Positions 16,350-25,635 of a stretch of DNA of 37,555 nt are shown piece by piece (the first letter of the stretch is position 1; every line of letters begins with the position of its first letter). The translations under genes were made by a program, and so were the position numbers. The notes beneath the pieces are model-generated. The model made no database searches. It was not told the DNA's origin and saw only the letters and a program-made list of their open reading frames with translations. Origin of the DNA: Candidatus Obscuribacterales bacterium (lineage in GTDB: Bacteria; Cyanobacteriota; Vampirovibrionia; Obscuribacterales; Obscuribacteraceae); assembly GCA_021732085.1 (NCBI GenBank), contig JAKFVQ010000010.1:1-37555 (forward strand), read 5' to 3'.

Positions 16350-18665
16350 ATGCGCGTTCTTCTTGTTGAGGATAGTCCAACACAGGCCCGAGCTACGGCG
16401 ATCGGACTTGAGAGACGCGGCGCGAGAGTACATTTTGCGCCCACTCTTGATGTCGCACGCAAAAAGCTGAAGAACGAGCCTATTGACGTAATACTTCTGG
16501 ATCTTGGTTTACCCGGAAGCAAAGGCATCGATACCGTTCGCTACATGCGCACTTTGACCGAGACTATCCCAATTGTTATTTTCACCTCCGAAGACAATAA
16601 CCAGACTGCTCATTACGCACTTAAAAATGGAGCGCAAGATTATCTCGTGAAAGGTCAATTCAGTGACGATTTGATTGAGCGGTCGTTGCGATATGCAATT
16701 GACCGTAATGCTATAGAGTTGGAGATGCGCCGTGGTGAGCGACGCTTGCAAGCCATCCTTGAGAATTCGTATGATGCATTTTTCTCAATGGATTCTACCT
16801 GGCGTATAACAGCCCTCAACGCTCAGGCAGAAAAGATGTTCGGCTGGAAAAAGCATGATGCTATCGGGCAAAGTATTGCCACACTTATTCCGCATCACTT
16901 AAGACGGCAGTATATGCGAGTTATCGCAGAGTGCTTTGCTGCAAATCTCGATGATACCGTTTTGAAAACTTCTAAGGAGTTGACCTGCGTGCATAAAGAT
17001 GGGCACGAGTTTCCCCTCGAGGTTGGAATATTCCGGTTGAAAGATGAATCCGACTATCTGTTCTGTGCATTTGCCCGTGACTTGACTGAGGAGAAAAAAT
17101 CAAACGAACAATTGGAGCGTATTGTGCAAGAGCGGACTGCTGAGTTGCAGCGGAGCAACGATGAGCTCAAGCAGTTTGCCAAAATCGCCTCTCACGACTT
17201 GCAGGAACCACTGCGGGCGGTTGAAGGTTTTGCCAATCTGCTAGCTGAAACTACGTCCGGTAAGCTGGACAAAGATCAGGCGGATTTCCTAGATTTCATT
17301 CTGGACGGTACCAAACGAATGCAGCAACTTATTCGTGCAGTACTTATCCACTCGGAAGTTGATAAGAAAACACCAGAGCTGGAAGTTCACACGACTAATT
17401 GTGCTGCCGTAGTGGATGAAGTATTGCGCGATTTGGGCAGTTTGATTCGAGAAACAGAAACCACCTTCGACATCGGAGACATGCCCGAGGTGGCTGTAGA
17501 GCACACACTTATGGTACAGCTATTCCAAAATTTGATTAACAATGGAATCAAATATCGGGGACCGGATAGGAAGCCGCACATCACTATCCAAGCCGAGCAA
17601 AATTTGGGTCGCTGGATGTTCTCATTCAGGGATAACGGAATAGGAATAGATCCCAAATATTCCGACACGATATTTGATATGTTCGCACGCTTACATAGTA
17701 AGACAGAGTATCCGGGAACCGGTATGGGACTGGCGATCTGCAAAAAGATAGTCGCCTCTCATGGCGGCAACATATGGGTGGAATCCAAACCTGGCGAAGG
17801 CTCGATCTTTATGTTCACCCTTCCCACAATTAAAAAAGCAAGGAGAGCAACAATGAAAGAAGGTATACAAATACTTCTGGTCGAAGATACGCCGTCCGAT
17901 GTCAGGCTAACCCAGGAAGCCCTGAAGCGGTCCGATCTCAAATACGATCTGAATGTCTGCCACGATGGCGTCGAGGCAATGGAATATTTGCAGAAGCTGA
18001 AAGAAGCAGGCAGCCGTTTGCCCGACGTTGTTCTTCTAGATTTGAATATGCCAAAGAAAAATGGGCATCAGGTATTGGAAGAAATAAAGGCTGATCCAGT
18101 GCTGAAACCGATCCCTGTGGTCTTGGTTACGGTGTCCGAGCGCGATGAAGACGTTTGGGATGCGCTGAAAACCAAGATGAATTATTACGTCGCAAAGCCG
18201 ATTACGGCGCAGAAACTTTCCGTGCTGCTGAAGTCGATACATGAGCTTCATACCATTGGTGAAGAAGAACACGCCGCTTCGTCTGACGAAGAACTGCACG
18301 TTCGCCTGGTTCTGGCTAGCAATCCACATACAGCGCCGGTCGCATTGGCGAAGCTGGCTGATGATTCAAGTGAGAAGGTGCGCAGCCGCGTTGCTGAAAA
18401 TCCTCAATCGCCGATTGAGCTATTGGAAAAATTGGCACACGATCAAAGTGTTGATGTACGACTTGGTGTGTCGGAAAATCCGAAGGCACCGGAGTCGATC
18501 ATTGCTATCCTCTCTCGTGACTCAAGCGAGGATGTTCGACTGGGCGTAGCATCCAATCCGCAGACCCCCCGGAACATCCTGGAAGAGCTAACCAATGATG
18601 ACAATATCTACGTTTCTTCCAACGCGACCAAGTCGTTAAGCTCGAAGGGCGAAGCGAAGGTCTAG
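16350..18665 (+). CDS. Hybrid histidine kinase: REC-PAS-HisKA-HATPase-REC-LRV repeats
   Basis: Domain order over 771 residues is as follows. REC1 covers 1-118 (phospho-acceptor Asp51, Lys101). PAS covers about 130-245. HisKA covers about 270-335 (His282 in SHDLQEP). HATPase_c covers about 385-492 (N-box NLINNG at 394-399, DNGIGI at 428-433, GTGMGL at 456-461). REC2 covers 506-632 (Asp564, Lys616). Four leucine-rich-variant-like repeats cover 648-765 (VRLGVxxNPxxP). No membrane segment is present, so it is a soluble phosphorelay kinase. The SHDLQEP type is typical of phytochrome-like and soluble kinases. An internal AGGAGA followed 6 nt later by ATG (residue 502) sits exactly between kinase and REC2, which points to a fusion of a former kinase gene and regulator gene. 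The output partner is unknown; LRV repeats suggest protein binding. Confidence 0.92.
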   Translation: MRVLLVEDSPTQARATAIGLERRGARVHFAPTLDVARKKLKNEPIDVILLDLGLPGSKGIDTVRYMRTLTETIPIVIFTSEDNNQTAHYALKNGAQDYLVKGQFSDDLIERSLRYAIDRNAIELEMRRGERRLQAILENSYDAFFSMDSTWRITALNAQAEKMFGWKKHDAIGQSIATLIPHHLRRQYMRVIAECFAANLDDTVLKTSKELTCVHKDGHEFPLEVGIFRLKDESDYLFCAFARDLTEEKKSNEQLERIVQERTAELQRSNDELKQFAKIASHDLQEPLRAVEGFANLLAETTSGKLDKDQADFLDFILDGTKRMQQLIRAVLIHSEVDKKTPELEVHTTNCAAVVDEVLRDLGSLIRETETTFDIGDMPEVAVEHTLMVQLFQNLINNGIKYRGPDRKPHITIQAEQNLGRWMFSFRDNGIGIDPKYSDTIFDMFARLHSKTEYPGTGMGLAICKKIVASHGGNIWVESKPGEGSIFMFTLPTIKKARRATMKEGIQILLVEDTPSDVRLTQEALKRSDLKYDLNVCHDGVEAMEYLQKLKEAGSRLPDVVLLDLNMPKKNGHQVLEEIKADPVLKPIPVVLVTVSERDEDVWDALKTKMNYYVAKPITAQKLSVLLKSIHELHTIGEEEHAASSDEELHVRLVLASNPHTAPVALAKLADDSSEKVRSRVAENPQSPIELLEKLAHDQSVDVRLGVSENPKAPESIIAILSRDSSEDVRLGVASNPQTPRNILEELTNDDNIYVSSNATKSLSSKGEAKV
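17841..17855 (+). promoter_or_regulatory. Internal ribosome-binding site and ATG inside the hybrid kinase gene
   Basis: AGGAGA (17841-17846) precedes an in-frame ATG (17853) by 6 nt. From here a 270-residue REC-LRV protein could be made on its own. The site falls in the linker between HATPase_c and REC2, where a separate response-regulator gene would have started. Confidence 0.5.
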
Positions 18666-18829
18666 CTCTTGAACGGGCGGAAATGTGAAAAGCCAGCCAG
18701 AATCAAGGCTGACGCATCGCAGGCGGCATTTACAGAAATCCACGTTGGTTTCTTGCCTTCGGGCAGTTGTAGCTATTTCGCTTGATTTGTGGGTCGTCTA
18801 CCGCCGCCCTTCCATGTGGAATGTATTCA

Positions 18830-19015
18830 CCTACATTTCGGCGCGATTTTGTAGGCTTGCAGGCCTACACCTGTCAAGTGGTGCGTCTGCGCCTACATTT
18901 CGGCGCGATTTTGTAGGCTTGCAAGCCTACACCTGCCAAGTGGTGCTTCTGAGCCTACATTTCGGCGCGATTTTGTAGGCTTGCAGGCCTACACCTGTCA
19001 GGTGGTGCTTCTGCT
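18830..19015. repeat. Three 62-bp tandem repeats, each with a palindrome
   Basis: The units are 18830-18891, 18892-18953 and 18954-19015, with a few differences. Each begins CCTACATTTCGGCGCG and contains TGTAGGC and GCCTACA arms around 6 nt. In unit 2 this is the perfect 20-bp palindrome TGTAGGCTTGCAAGCCTACA. The ends carry AGTGGTGC or a close variant. Confidence 0.9.
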
Positions 19016-19024
19016 TAAAGCCAT

Positions 19025-19041
19025 CGCCGAGCTCCTCGGCG
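19025..19041. other. GC-rich hairpin
   Basis: CGCCGAG and CTCGGCG form a 7-bp stem with a 3-nt loop just after the tandem repeats. No T-run follows, so it is not a standard terminator. Confidence 0.45.
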
Positions 19042-19129
19042 CCGCAATAGCCTCCTTTTCTTCATTGCTGAGTGGTGCTTTACGGGTCTGGCGTGGAATA
19101 TTGCCGTGGGACGTCTTTGAAAGCAGAAA

Positions 19130-21385
19130 ATGGCAGAGCCCGCGGAATCTTTTGTCGGAATGGTCTTGGCTGATCGTTATGAGCTCAGCTCCGTTTTGGG
19201 GCAGGGTCAGAGCGGAATGGTTTTTAAAGCCCGGCACCGCCAGCTTGATCGCTTCGTGGCACTCAAGCTTCTAATGCCCGATAACATGGCGGATAAGTCG
19301 GCCTTTATGCGCTTTGAGCGCGAGGCGCATTCGATTGGGCGGCTCAACCATCCGAACATTGTGACTGTCTTTGATCTGGGGCGCTGGCGAAACGAGCGTC
19401 CCTTCCTTGTGATGGATTACATCGAGGGGCAAGATCTTCAGGATGTGGTCGGTAAAGATGGACGATTACCCATTGCTCGTGCCGTTAGAATAGTTGCGCA
19501 GATCTGTTCGGCACTCTCCCACGCGCATAAGAGAGGCGTGATTCATCGAGATTTGAAGCCGCGCAATATTATGCTCATCGACGCTGAAGATGTTATGGAT
19601 TTCGTCAAAGTCGTTGATTTTGGAATTGCAAAACCATTTGATGCTGATCAAAGTGAGGCGCTAACCCTTGAAGGTTACGTCGTCGGAACGCCGCTCTATA
19701 TGAGCCCCGAGCAATGCTCCGGCGGGAAGGTAGATGCTCGAACGGACATTTATGCGCTTGCGATTTTGCTTTATAAGATGATCACCGGCGTAAATCCGAT
19801 TAGCGGAAAAAACTTGACCGAGATCATGAGCAATCAAATCAACATGCAGCCGCTTCCTTTCGAGGACGCCTGCCAATACGTGCACGTTCCTCGATCTATT
19901 CAGAGCGTCATCTTCCGTGCGCTTTCGAAAGATGCAGATTTGCGCCAGTCTTCTATGTCGGAGTTTCGCAAGGAGCTGAACGATGCTTTTGAGCATGAGT
20001 CAGCTAAGCGTGCTGGTCGTGAAGAAGAGCAGCATGGAACCGTCGTAATAGGTGGAATGGCGACGTTTGACCCTGAGGCGAAGGGCGAGATCGGCTCACA
20101 TAGCAAGATTATAGACAAGCTCAGAGAGAAAGCGGAAGCCGGAGATACATCTGCGCAGTACGATCTTGTCTTGCGACTGGAATTTGGACAGGGCTGTAAA
20201 CCAAACCTTGCCGAGGCTGCTCGCTGGCTCAGGCAAGCTGCGCAACGCGGGATGAGTCAAGCTCAATGGCGACTGGGCGATCATTTGCTGCGAGGCGAAG
20301 GTGGATTCGGAGTGAGCCCCATTGAAGCAGTACAGTGGCTAACTAAGTCTGCGGAGCAAGGCTATGATGCCGCACAGTTCTCGTTGGGCTGGTGCTACGA
20401 GTATGGACTCGGCGTGCCAATTGATGTAAGAAAAGCGCTTGCGTGCTATCAAGCTGCTGCCAAGCAAGGAAATGCTCAAGCGAAAGAGCAGTTGAAGTTG
20501 CATTTGGGACACAACGAAAAAACAACTGGCACTTACGATATCTCTGGCTTTGCAGCGCAAGAGCGAATTCCTGATGACCCAGAAGCAATATTTGCAATGG
20601 CAAGCAAATTGCGAGACTCCGGTCAACGCGGGACCGATAGGGAAAGAGCCATACAGCTTTTCCAACGAGCGGCGGCGATGGGGCACGACCTGGCTCAAGT
20701 TGCATTAGTTGAACTGTCCTTGATAGAGACGGCGCGTCCAGACCTGCAATCTGATGCAATGAATTGGCTGGAGCAAGCGAGTGCTCAAAAGAATCAACGC
20801 GCAAAGTTGTTGCTTTGTGCTTGTTTGAAGAATGGAATCGCATGTGCGAAGAATCCGACGCGTGCGCTTGAACTTTTAAGCTCTCTTGCAAATGACGATA
20901 AGAATGTGACTGCTCAAGCGATGTTTGGCTCGAGCATGCTGACCGGCGATTTGGCTGCGCGCAATATTCCTCGTGGTATCACTTTGCTCAAACAAGCAGC
21001 GGACGCTGGCGATGGTTTGGCCCGGTGGAAGCTGGCAATTTGCTGTAGGAATGGAGTCGGTGTTCCAAAAGATCCTCGTATGTTGGAACAGCTGTTCGCA
21101 CAATCTGCAGAGGAGTTATTTCCTCAGGCTGTCGAAGAATTTTGGCGGCCAGCCGCCTTGGGATTTGGAGATGCTATTCAGATATTCAAGAGTATGAGTG
21201 CTTCTGGAAATAAGAACGCACTATTTTGGATGGGGATTGCTTCCGAATTTGGATTGGGAACGCCACGGGATTTAAACGCCGCGATGAAGTACTATCAGGA
21301 TGCTCATACGAAGGGACTTAGCAACGCCCAGAAGGCGATTGATCGTGTTAAGACACAGGTGCAGGAAAGCCGTAGTTTGGCTTAG
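19130..21385 (+). CDS. Soluble Hanks-type Ser/Thr protein kinase with C-terminal Sel1 repeats
   Basis: This 751-residue protein has a complete kinase domain at about 15-290: P-loop GQGQSG (24-29), Lys46 (VALKLL), catalytic HRDLKPRN (139-146), DFG (163-165) and SPEQ (192-195). After a linker, Sel1-type TPR-like repeats fill 335-455 and about 485-735 (AARWLRQAAQRGMSQAQWRLGD, WCYEYGLGVP). There is no transmembrane helix, unlike PknB proteins with PASTA domains. Sel1 repeats mediate protein contacts and probably choose substrates. All catalytic residues are present, so activity is expected. It lies downstream of the hybrid histidine kinase on the same strand, but 460 bp with repeats separate them, so separate transcription is likely. 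The ribosome-binding site is weak. Confidence 0.92.
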   Translation: MAEPAESFVGMVLADRYELSSVLGQGQSGMVFKARHRQLDRFVALKLLMPDNMADKSAFMRFEREAHSIGRLNHPNIVTVFDLGRWRNERPFLVMDYIEGQDLQDVVGKDGRLPIARAVRIVAQICSALSHAHKRGVIHRDLKPRNIMLIDAEDVMDFVKVVDFGIAKPFDADQSEALTLEGYVVGTPLYMSPEQCSGGKVDARTDIYALAILLYKMITGVNPISGKNLTEIMSNQINMQPLPFEDACQYVHVPRSIQSVIFRALSKDADLRQSSMSEFRKELNDAFEHESAKRAGREEEQHGTVVIGGMATFDPEAKGEIGSHSKIIDKLREKAEAGDTSAQYDLVLRLEFGQGCKPNLAEAARWLRQAAQRGMSQAQWRLGDHLLRGEGGFGVSPIEAVQWLTKSAEQGYDAAQFSLGWCYEYGLGVPIDVRKALACYQAAAKQGNAQAKEQLKLHLGHNEKTTGTYDISGFAAQERIPDDPEAIFAMASKLRDSGQRGTDRERAIQLFQRAAAMGHDLAQVALVELSLIETARPDLQSDAMNWLEQASAQKNQRAKLLLCACLKNGIACAKNPTRALELLSSLANDDKNVTAQAMFGSSMLTGDLAARNIPRGITLLKQAADAGDGLARWKLAICCRNGVGVPKDPRMLEQLFAQSAEELFPQAVEEFWRPAALGFGDAIQIFKSMSASGNKNALFWMGIASEFGLGTPRDLNAAMKYYQDAHTKGLSNAQKAIDRVKTQVQESRSLA

Positions 21386-21573
21386 GTCTGGAATGCGCTG
21401 TGGAGACTCGGATTGCGGAACCTGTCTAGATATATGCAATTCGGAATAGATACGCTTGGTAATCTGAAGGAAAGCTTATTTACATATGGGAATTGTCCCA
21501 TGGGCTTTGACCAAGGCGGTGGTTACCATCCGTCTATATTGGGAGCCAATTTATTTGGTTTAGGGGTAGACTC

Positions 21574-22305
21574 ATGAATTTAGAAAATAGCGATCCCCGA
21601 GAGATCGAGCAAAAACAGTCATTTCAAGATGGACGGATGGAGCAGCAACTTACGCTGGCGGCCGTCACTAATGACAGAGTTGAGCGGCGTCAAACGACCG
21701 AAACTCCACAGCGAATTGAAACTGCAAAACGGTTCGATACGCAATTGAAAGCATTTGCTGATGATGCGTCAGACAAGTCTGAGAATATGAAAGCGTTTCA
21801 AGCGATTGTCAAAGACTTCAATAATGCGGGCGACAAAGCTAGCGCATTGCGCCAGATCGCACCTACATATTTGCGTTGGGATGTGAATATGGGTAAGCAA
21901 GGTCATGCGATCGCTGAAAAATTAGACGCGGAAAGAGCAGAGCAAAGAAGTTCAAATCCAGCGCGACCAGGATTGGACGCAAAGTATGATGCGGCGTTAG
22001 ACGGATTTTTTAATAAGGTAGTTACCCTTTCACCAGTTCAGCGGGACAAAGTTGAAACTGCACTGGAATTGAAAGAAGGCGATACCCGAGACCAAAGAAA
22101 TGAGCGAGTGCGCTCTGCCATAGGTAATGACAAAGCGACTATGCAAAAGTTTGATGAAATGGAAAATGCTTTTGCGGCTGTCAATGCAGTTAAGAGTCAG
22201 ACAGAAAAAGACCTCGAAGCTGAGCATCTTCAACACATCCGGGATATCCAAAAAGCCAAAGCTGTTTGGCGTACCGTTAACTTGCGCGCTGCCATCAAGT
22301 TCTAG
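21574..22305 (+). CDS. Helical hydrophilic hypothetical protein
   Basis: This is a 243-residue protein with no signal peptide or membrane segment. It is rich in E, K, Q, R and D and predicted mostly helical (TAKRFDTQLKAFADDASDK, RVRSAIGNDKATMQKFDEM). It has a good start (AGGGG, 7 nt, ATG). It ends 3 bp from the stop of the metalloprotease-like gene on the other strand. The composition resembles the N-terminal parts of the leaderless protease-like proteins in this window, so it may belong to the same secreted or effector-like group, but no known domain was recognised. Confidence 0.6.
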   Translation: MNLENSDPREIEQKQSFQDGRMEQQLTLAAVTNDRVERRQTTETPQRIETAKRFDTQLKAFADDASDKSENMKAFQAIVKDFNNAGDKASALRQIAPTYLRWDVNMGKQGHAIAEKLDAERAEQRSSNPARPGLDAKYDAALDGFFNKVVTLSPVQRDKVETALELKEGDTRDQRNERVRSAIGNDKATMQKFDEMENAFAAVNAVKSQTEKDLEAEHLQHIRDIQKAKAVWRTVNLRAAIKF

Positions 22306-22308
22306 ACT

Positions 22309-23004
22309 TTACGGATACTTCTTCCGCATATAAGTAATCGTATGTTGGAATAGTTTCAAGAACTGGTCTGGTATTTTGCCGCCAGTGCGTTCCACTTGCC
22401 GGTATGCAAATGACTCCGCGAAACTCTCGGCATATGCATCCTGGTTTTTGCTCATGTAGTCTACGAGGCTGCGTTTCATTGCCAAACTAAGAGCTTTGCG
22501 ATCTGCTTCCAACGCTTTTTGGAATTTTGCGTCGCTGCTCTCGCTGAGGACTAGCCCGTCGAGCGCGTGTCCGACCTCGTGATAAGCCGTGGCACTCAAG
22601 ACCTCCTCTGGTTTTCCCTCATGTGCTCGCTCCGAGATCGTCACCGTATTTGTTCGATCATCGAATACTCCCAGTGCGCCGGGCGGAGCTGGAACATCAA
22701 AGCCTGGTGCTGATACAACCTTTACGTTCTTAGACCGCAGCAGTTGTTTTACATCTTCTGGTAAGGCATTGATAATTTTGGCTGTTCTCTGGTTGAACTC
22801 GTCGGATACTTTGCCGGTTTTGTTTCCGTTTTCAACCTCGATGTCCTGCAATTTTTTCGGCGAGTCTGCCTTTGATTCAAGTGCGACATCTCGGCTCCGC
22901 GGTGGTGGACCCCAAGCCTCGTTCATCCAGATCTCACGCGGCACCGCAGTATGTTCAGTGTTATGATCCTTTATTTCTGATACTTCTGAATGTTTTTCGG
23001 GCAT
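22309..23004 (-). CDS. Leaderless zinc metalloprotease-like protein (HEVGH, lethal-factor-like)
   Basis: The 231 residues start with a polar, disordered segment (1-70). A compact C-terminal domain then follows: VKVVSAPGFDVP, GVFDDRTNTVTIS, the zinc motif HEVGH (142-146) and a downstream AYAESFAESFAY (190-200) with Glu193 or Glu197 as third ligand. This order (HExxH, then E-x-FAE) is that of anthrax-lethal-factor-like and related metallopeptidases found in toxins. There is no signal peptide. The gene is convergent with the helical protein at 21574-22305. AGGA lies about 9 nt before the ATG. No immunity-like gene sits directly beside it. Peptidase fold likely; target unknown. Confidence 0.75.
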   Translation of the reverse strand: MPEKHSEVSEIKDHNTEHTAVPREIWMNEAWGPPPRSRDVALESKADSPKKLQDIEVENGNKTGKVSDEFNQRTAKIINALPEDVKQLLRSKNVKVVSAPGFDVPAPPGALGVFDDRTNTVTISERAHEGKPEEVLSATAYHEVGHALDGLVLSESSDAKFQKALEADRKALSLAMKRSLVDYMSKNQDAYAESFAESFAYRQVERTGGKIPDQFLKLFQHTITYMRKKYP

Positions 23005-23457
23005 GGAGTTTTTTCCTATTAGTAGCTTTTCGAAGCTATTCTGGAGTGGCTGTGTGCATTGGCTCTATGAGCGTCTTTCGGATTTGAGCTCTTGTCTCAT
23101 GATCACGCGGCAAGCCAGGCTTGAGCACCTGCTCACGCTTGATGTCGATATAGAGCTTACGAAGTTTATTTCAATAAAGTACGAGACAGTGCCGCGAAGA
23201 TGCCACGGTGCAAAGCTCCGTTTTTTCTAGCTGCGGTATCGGTCGTTCTTTCATAATACGAGCTATCGAATAAGAGTCAAGTGGAAAGCGGCTCCAGGTG
23301 GACATTTGAGCGGATTCCCGCTGGGGCCGGTGTGAATGTACGGTCTTATTACTGTTCAATTGTGCACGCAGGTATCTGCAGAAATAGTGGGGACTCCTGG
23401 TCATAAAATTGCCGACCTCTGGGTGCTGCGTGTTTGCGCCATCCGAAGCCTAAATAG
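23005..23457. other. 450-bp intergenic region
   Basis: No gene, repeat or clear terminator was found. It separates the metalloprotease-like gene's start from the 3' end of the HEAT-cyclophilin gene. Confidence 0.4.
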
Positions 23458-25635
23458 CTATTTCGTAACTACGATCTCTATGTGATTGATCTTGTCGCCG
23501 CGCGCGATCTTATTTACTACATCCATGCCTGATCTCACCTGTCCGAATAGCGTATAGCCGCCATCTAGGTGGGGCTGAGGTGAATGTGTGATAAAGAACT
23601 GACTGCCACCAGTATCCTTGCCCGACAAAGCCATACCGACTGATCCTGTTTTGTATGCATGTTCATTGATCTCGCAGCGAATTTGATAGCCAGGTCCACC
23701 ATTCATATCGTTGCGCGGGTCACCACCTTGGATTACGAAATTAGGCACCACCCTCATGAATGTTAGCCCGTCATAAAATCCGCGCCTTGCTAGTGAGGTG
23801 AAGTTATCTACATTCATAGGAGAATTGTGGAGGAATAGCTCAACTACAATTTTGCCCTTTGCTGTTATAAGAATTGCCGTTAGATTTTCCGTTGACCTGG
23901 ACAGCTGCGCCATGCGGCGCCAATAGTTCTTGTCGTGATTGGTAATGACTGGGCTAATATGAATATTTGCCAGTGACGCATCGTGCGGCTCCAATTCACG
24001 TTGCAGCTCTAATGCTTTTTTGCGCACAATGTAATCTGGATCTCTGAACTGTCCTTTAAGGACCTGTTTGTTAAAAGGTATCTTGAGTTTAGTTGCTGCT
24101 TCCAGAAGTGCTATTCTTGCATCATTCATCTGGTCTTGGCGGGCAAGCAAGTATGCCTTCCAAAGAGCAGTGCGGACTTCGTCTAGACTAACCTTTGTTC
24201 CTTCCGTGCTGGCATGATCGGCGATCAAACTTGCAGCGCTTGCACGCAAAATCACATCTTTTGCCTGCAATTGTTCCAACAAAATCGGGACAAGGTTTGT
24301 TGCCTTTACTGCTGCCAGTGAATTTAAAATTTCGGCTTCCGCGCGATAATCTGGATGCGCTTTCAACATTTCTAGAAGCTCGCCCTCAGCTCTCTTCGTT
24401 TTCAATTCTGCAAGTCCTTGCGCTGTCGCTGCAACAGACTGCCATTTTTCGTCATGCTTGTATGGCAAGTACGAATCTTTTGAGAAGAAAGCATCATCCC
24501 CAAATTGAGCAATGGCGATTTCAACTTCCGGACACAAAGAGAACGGACGAAGACTTGTTCGAAGATTATGTAGAAAGGGTAATGATTTTGGATCCTTTAT
24601 AGACCCCAGGGAACTAGCAATCAGTAGTAGCAAGCTCTGTTGTTCAGGCACCATTGCTGACTTTGGATCTGCTTTGCGAAACTCAAGCAACAAAGATTGT
24701 CCAAGTTCGAGAAGTTGTGATGCCGCACTTTCAATTCCAGCGGTGCCAATAGCAGAGATTGCTGCTGCCTTCACTTTGTCGTCTTTATCGCTTAGTAAAC
24801 TTGTCAATGAATTCGCTTTTGTTTTGTCTTTGGCTATTCCCAGAGCTTTCGCTGCATAGGCGCGAACTAGAGGATTCGAATCTGTCAGTAATGCAGCTAG
24901 TGCGTTGGAATAGGGTGCTATCCCATCTTTCATTCGACCCAGAACGTTTGCTGCTTGCCAGCGAATCTCAGGGCTTGGAGACTTGAGTTGTTTTGCTATG
25001 GCGTCGAGTGAATTTGGATCCTTTATTCTGAGAAGGGCAGTCAAAGATTTTGAAATCAAAAACTGTTCTTTTTCACCCACGCTTTTCGAAGGATCAAAAT
25101 TGGCTAGAGTAGCGGTCAACAAAACAATGCTTTTGGATCTTTCGTTGGCAGAGGGCGCTGGCTTAGATGACACAATTTTTCCGATGGCTTCAGCTGCTCG
25201 TCCCTTGATCTCAGTGTTCTCTCGCGTTGATGCCATTATCGCAAACAATGAGGGCAAAGCACTGCGATCTTCAATTTCACCAAGTGCAAAAACAATTACC
25301 TGTCGCAGTCCCGGATCTTTTTCTGAAGCCAGCGCATCGATCAATACTTTGCTTACCGATTTGTCGCCGATGCGTCCAACTGCTGTATACGCTTTCTTCC
25401 TCAGCTCCATCTTAGGAGATTTTAGTAGATCCAATACTCGCTTGTTGAGTGTCCGAGTATCCTCAGCTTCGATAAGTAGAGCGAGAGAACTGATATCAGC
25501 AGAGCTTTCAAGTTTCGGACTCAGCTTCCTCTCCGGTGCAGCGGATGCTGAATTCAGCAATGGAATGCAGATGCAGGCGACTGCCGTGGCTGTTATCGCA
25601 GTATTACGAAGTCTATTCTTGAAAAAGGTATGCAC
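23458..25635 (-). CDS. Exported HEAT-repeat protein with C-terminal cyclophilin (PPIase) domain
   Basis: The 725 residues begin with a signal peptide (1-33, SASAA). HEAT-like repeats span about 45-545 (RKKAYTAVGRIGD, IRWQAANVLGRMKD, VRAYAAKALG). A cyclophilin-type peptidyl-prolyl isomerase lies at about 584-725. Active-site residues are present: Arg628 and Phe633 in FMRVVPNFVIQGGDP, and GGSQFFIT (676-683). The CypA tryptophan position is His689 (PHLDGGY), as is common in bacterial cyclophilins. It should assist folding outside the cytoplasm, with the HEAT solenoid binding clients. The start is GTG with a close AGGA; no other start keeps the whole signal peptide. Single-domain bacterial cyclophilins are about 160-190 residues, so the long solenoid is unusual. 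Confidence 0.9.
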   Translation of the reverse strand: MHTFFKNRLRNTAITATAVACICIPLLNSASAAPERKLSPKLESSADISSLALLIEAEDTRTLNKRVLDLLKSPKMELRKKAYTAVGRIGDKSVSKVLIDALASEKDPGLRQVIVFALGEIEDRSALPSLFAIMASTRENTEIKGRAAEAIGKIVSSKPAPSANERSKSIVLLTATLANFDPSKSVGEKEQFLISKSLTALLRIKDPNSLDAIAKQLKSPSPEIRWQAANVLGRMKDGIAPYSNALAALLTDSNPLVRAYAAKALGIAKDKTKANSLTSLLSDKDDKVKAAAISAIGTAGIESAASQLLELGQSLLLEFRKADPKSAMVPEQQSLLLLIASSLGSIKDPKSLPFLHNLRTSLRPFSLCPEVEIAIAQFGDDAFFSKDSYLPYKHDEKWQSVAATAQGLAELKTKRAEGELLEMLKAHPDYRAEAEILNSLAAVKATNLVPILLEQLQAKDVILRASAASLIADHASTEGTKVSLDEVRTALWKAYLLARQDQMNDARIALLEAATKLKIPFNKQVLKGQFRDPDYIVRKKALELQRELEPHDASLANIHISPVITNHDKNYWRRMAQLSRSTENLTAILITAKGKIVVELFLHNSPMNVDNFTSLARRGFYDGLTFMRVVPNFVIQGGDPRNDMNGGPGYQIRCEINEHAYKTGSVGMALSGKDTGGSQFFITHSPQPHLDGGYTLFGQVRSGMDVVNKIARGDKINHIEIVVTK

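Larger units (their letters stand above)
18666..19129. other. Intergenic region with palindromic repeats
   Basis: The 460 bp between kinase genes contain three 62-bp tandem repeats (18830-19015) and a hairpin CGCCGAG/CTCGGCG (19025-19041). Open frames through the repeats shift reading frame from unit to unit because 62 is not a multiple of three, so they are not genes. Confidence 0.6.

Noticed and set aside
18685..18978. 97-codon open frame across the 62-bp repeats
   Set aside because: The repeat length is not a multiple of three, so each unit is read in a different frame; this is not a protein repeat.
18830..19015. CRISPR array
   Set aside because: The units are tandem without unique spacers and no cas genes are present.
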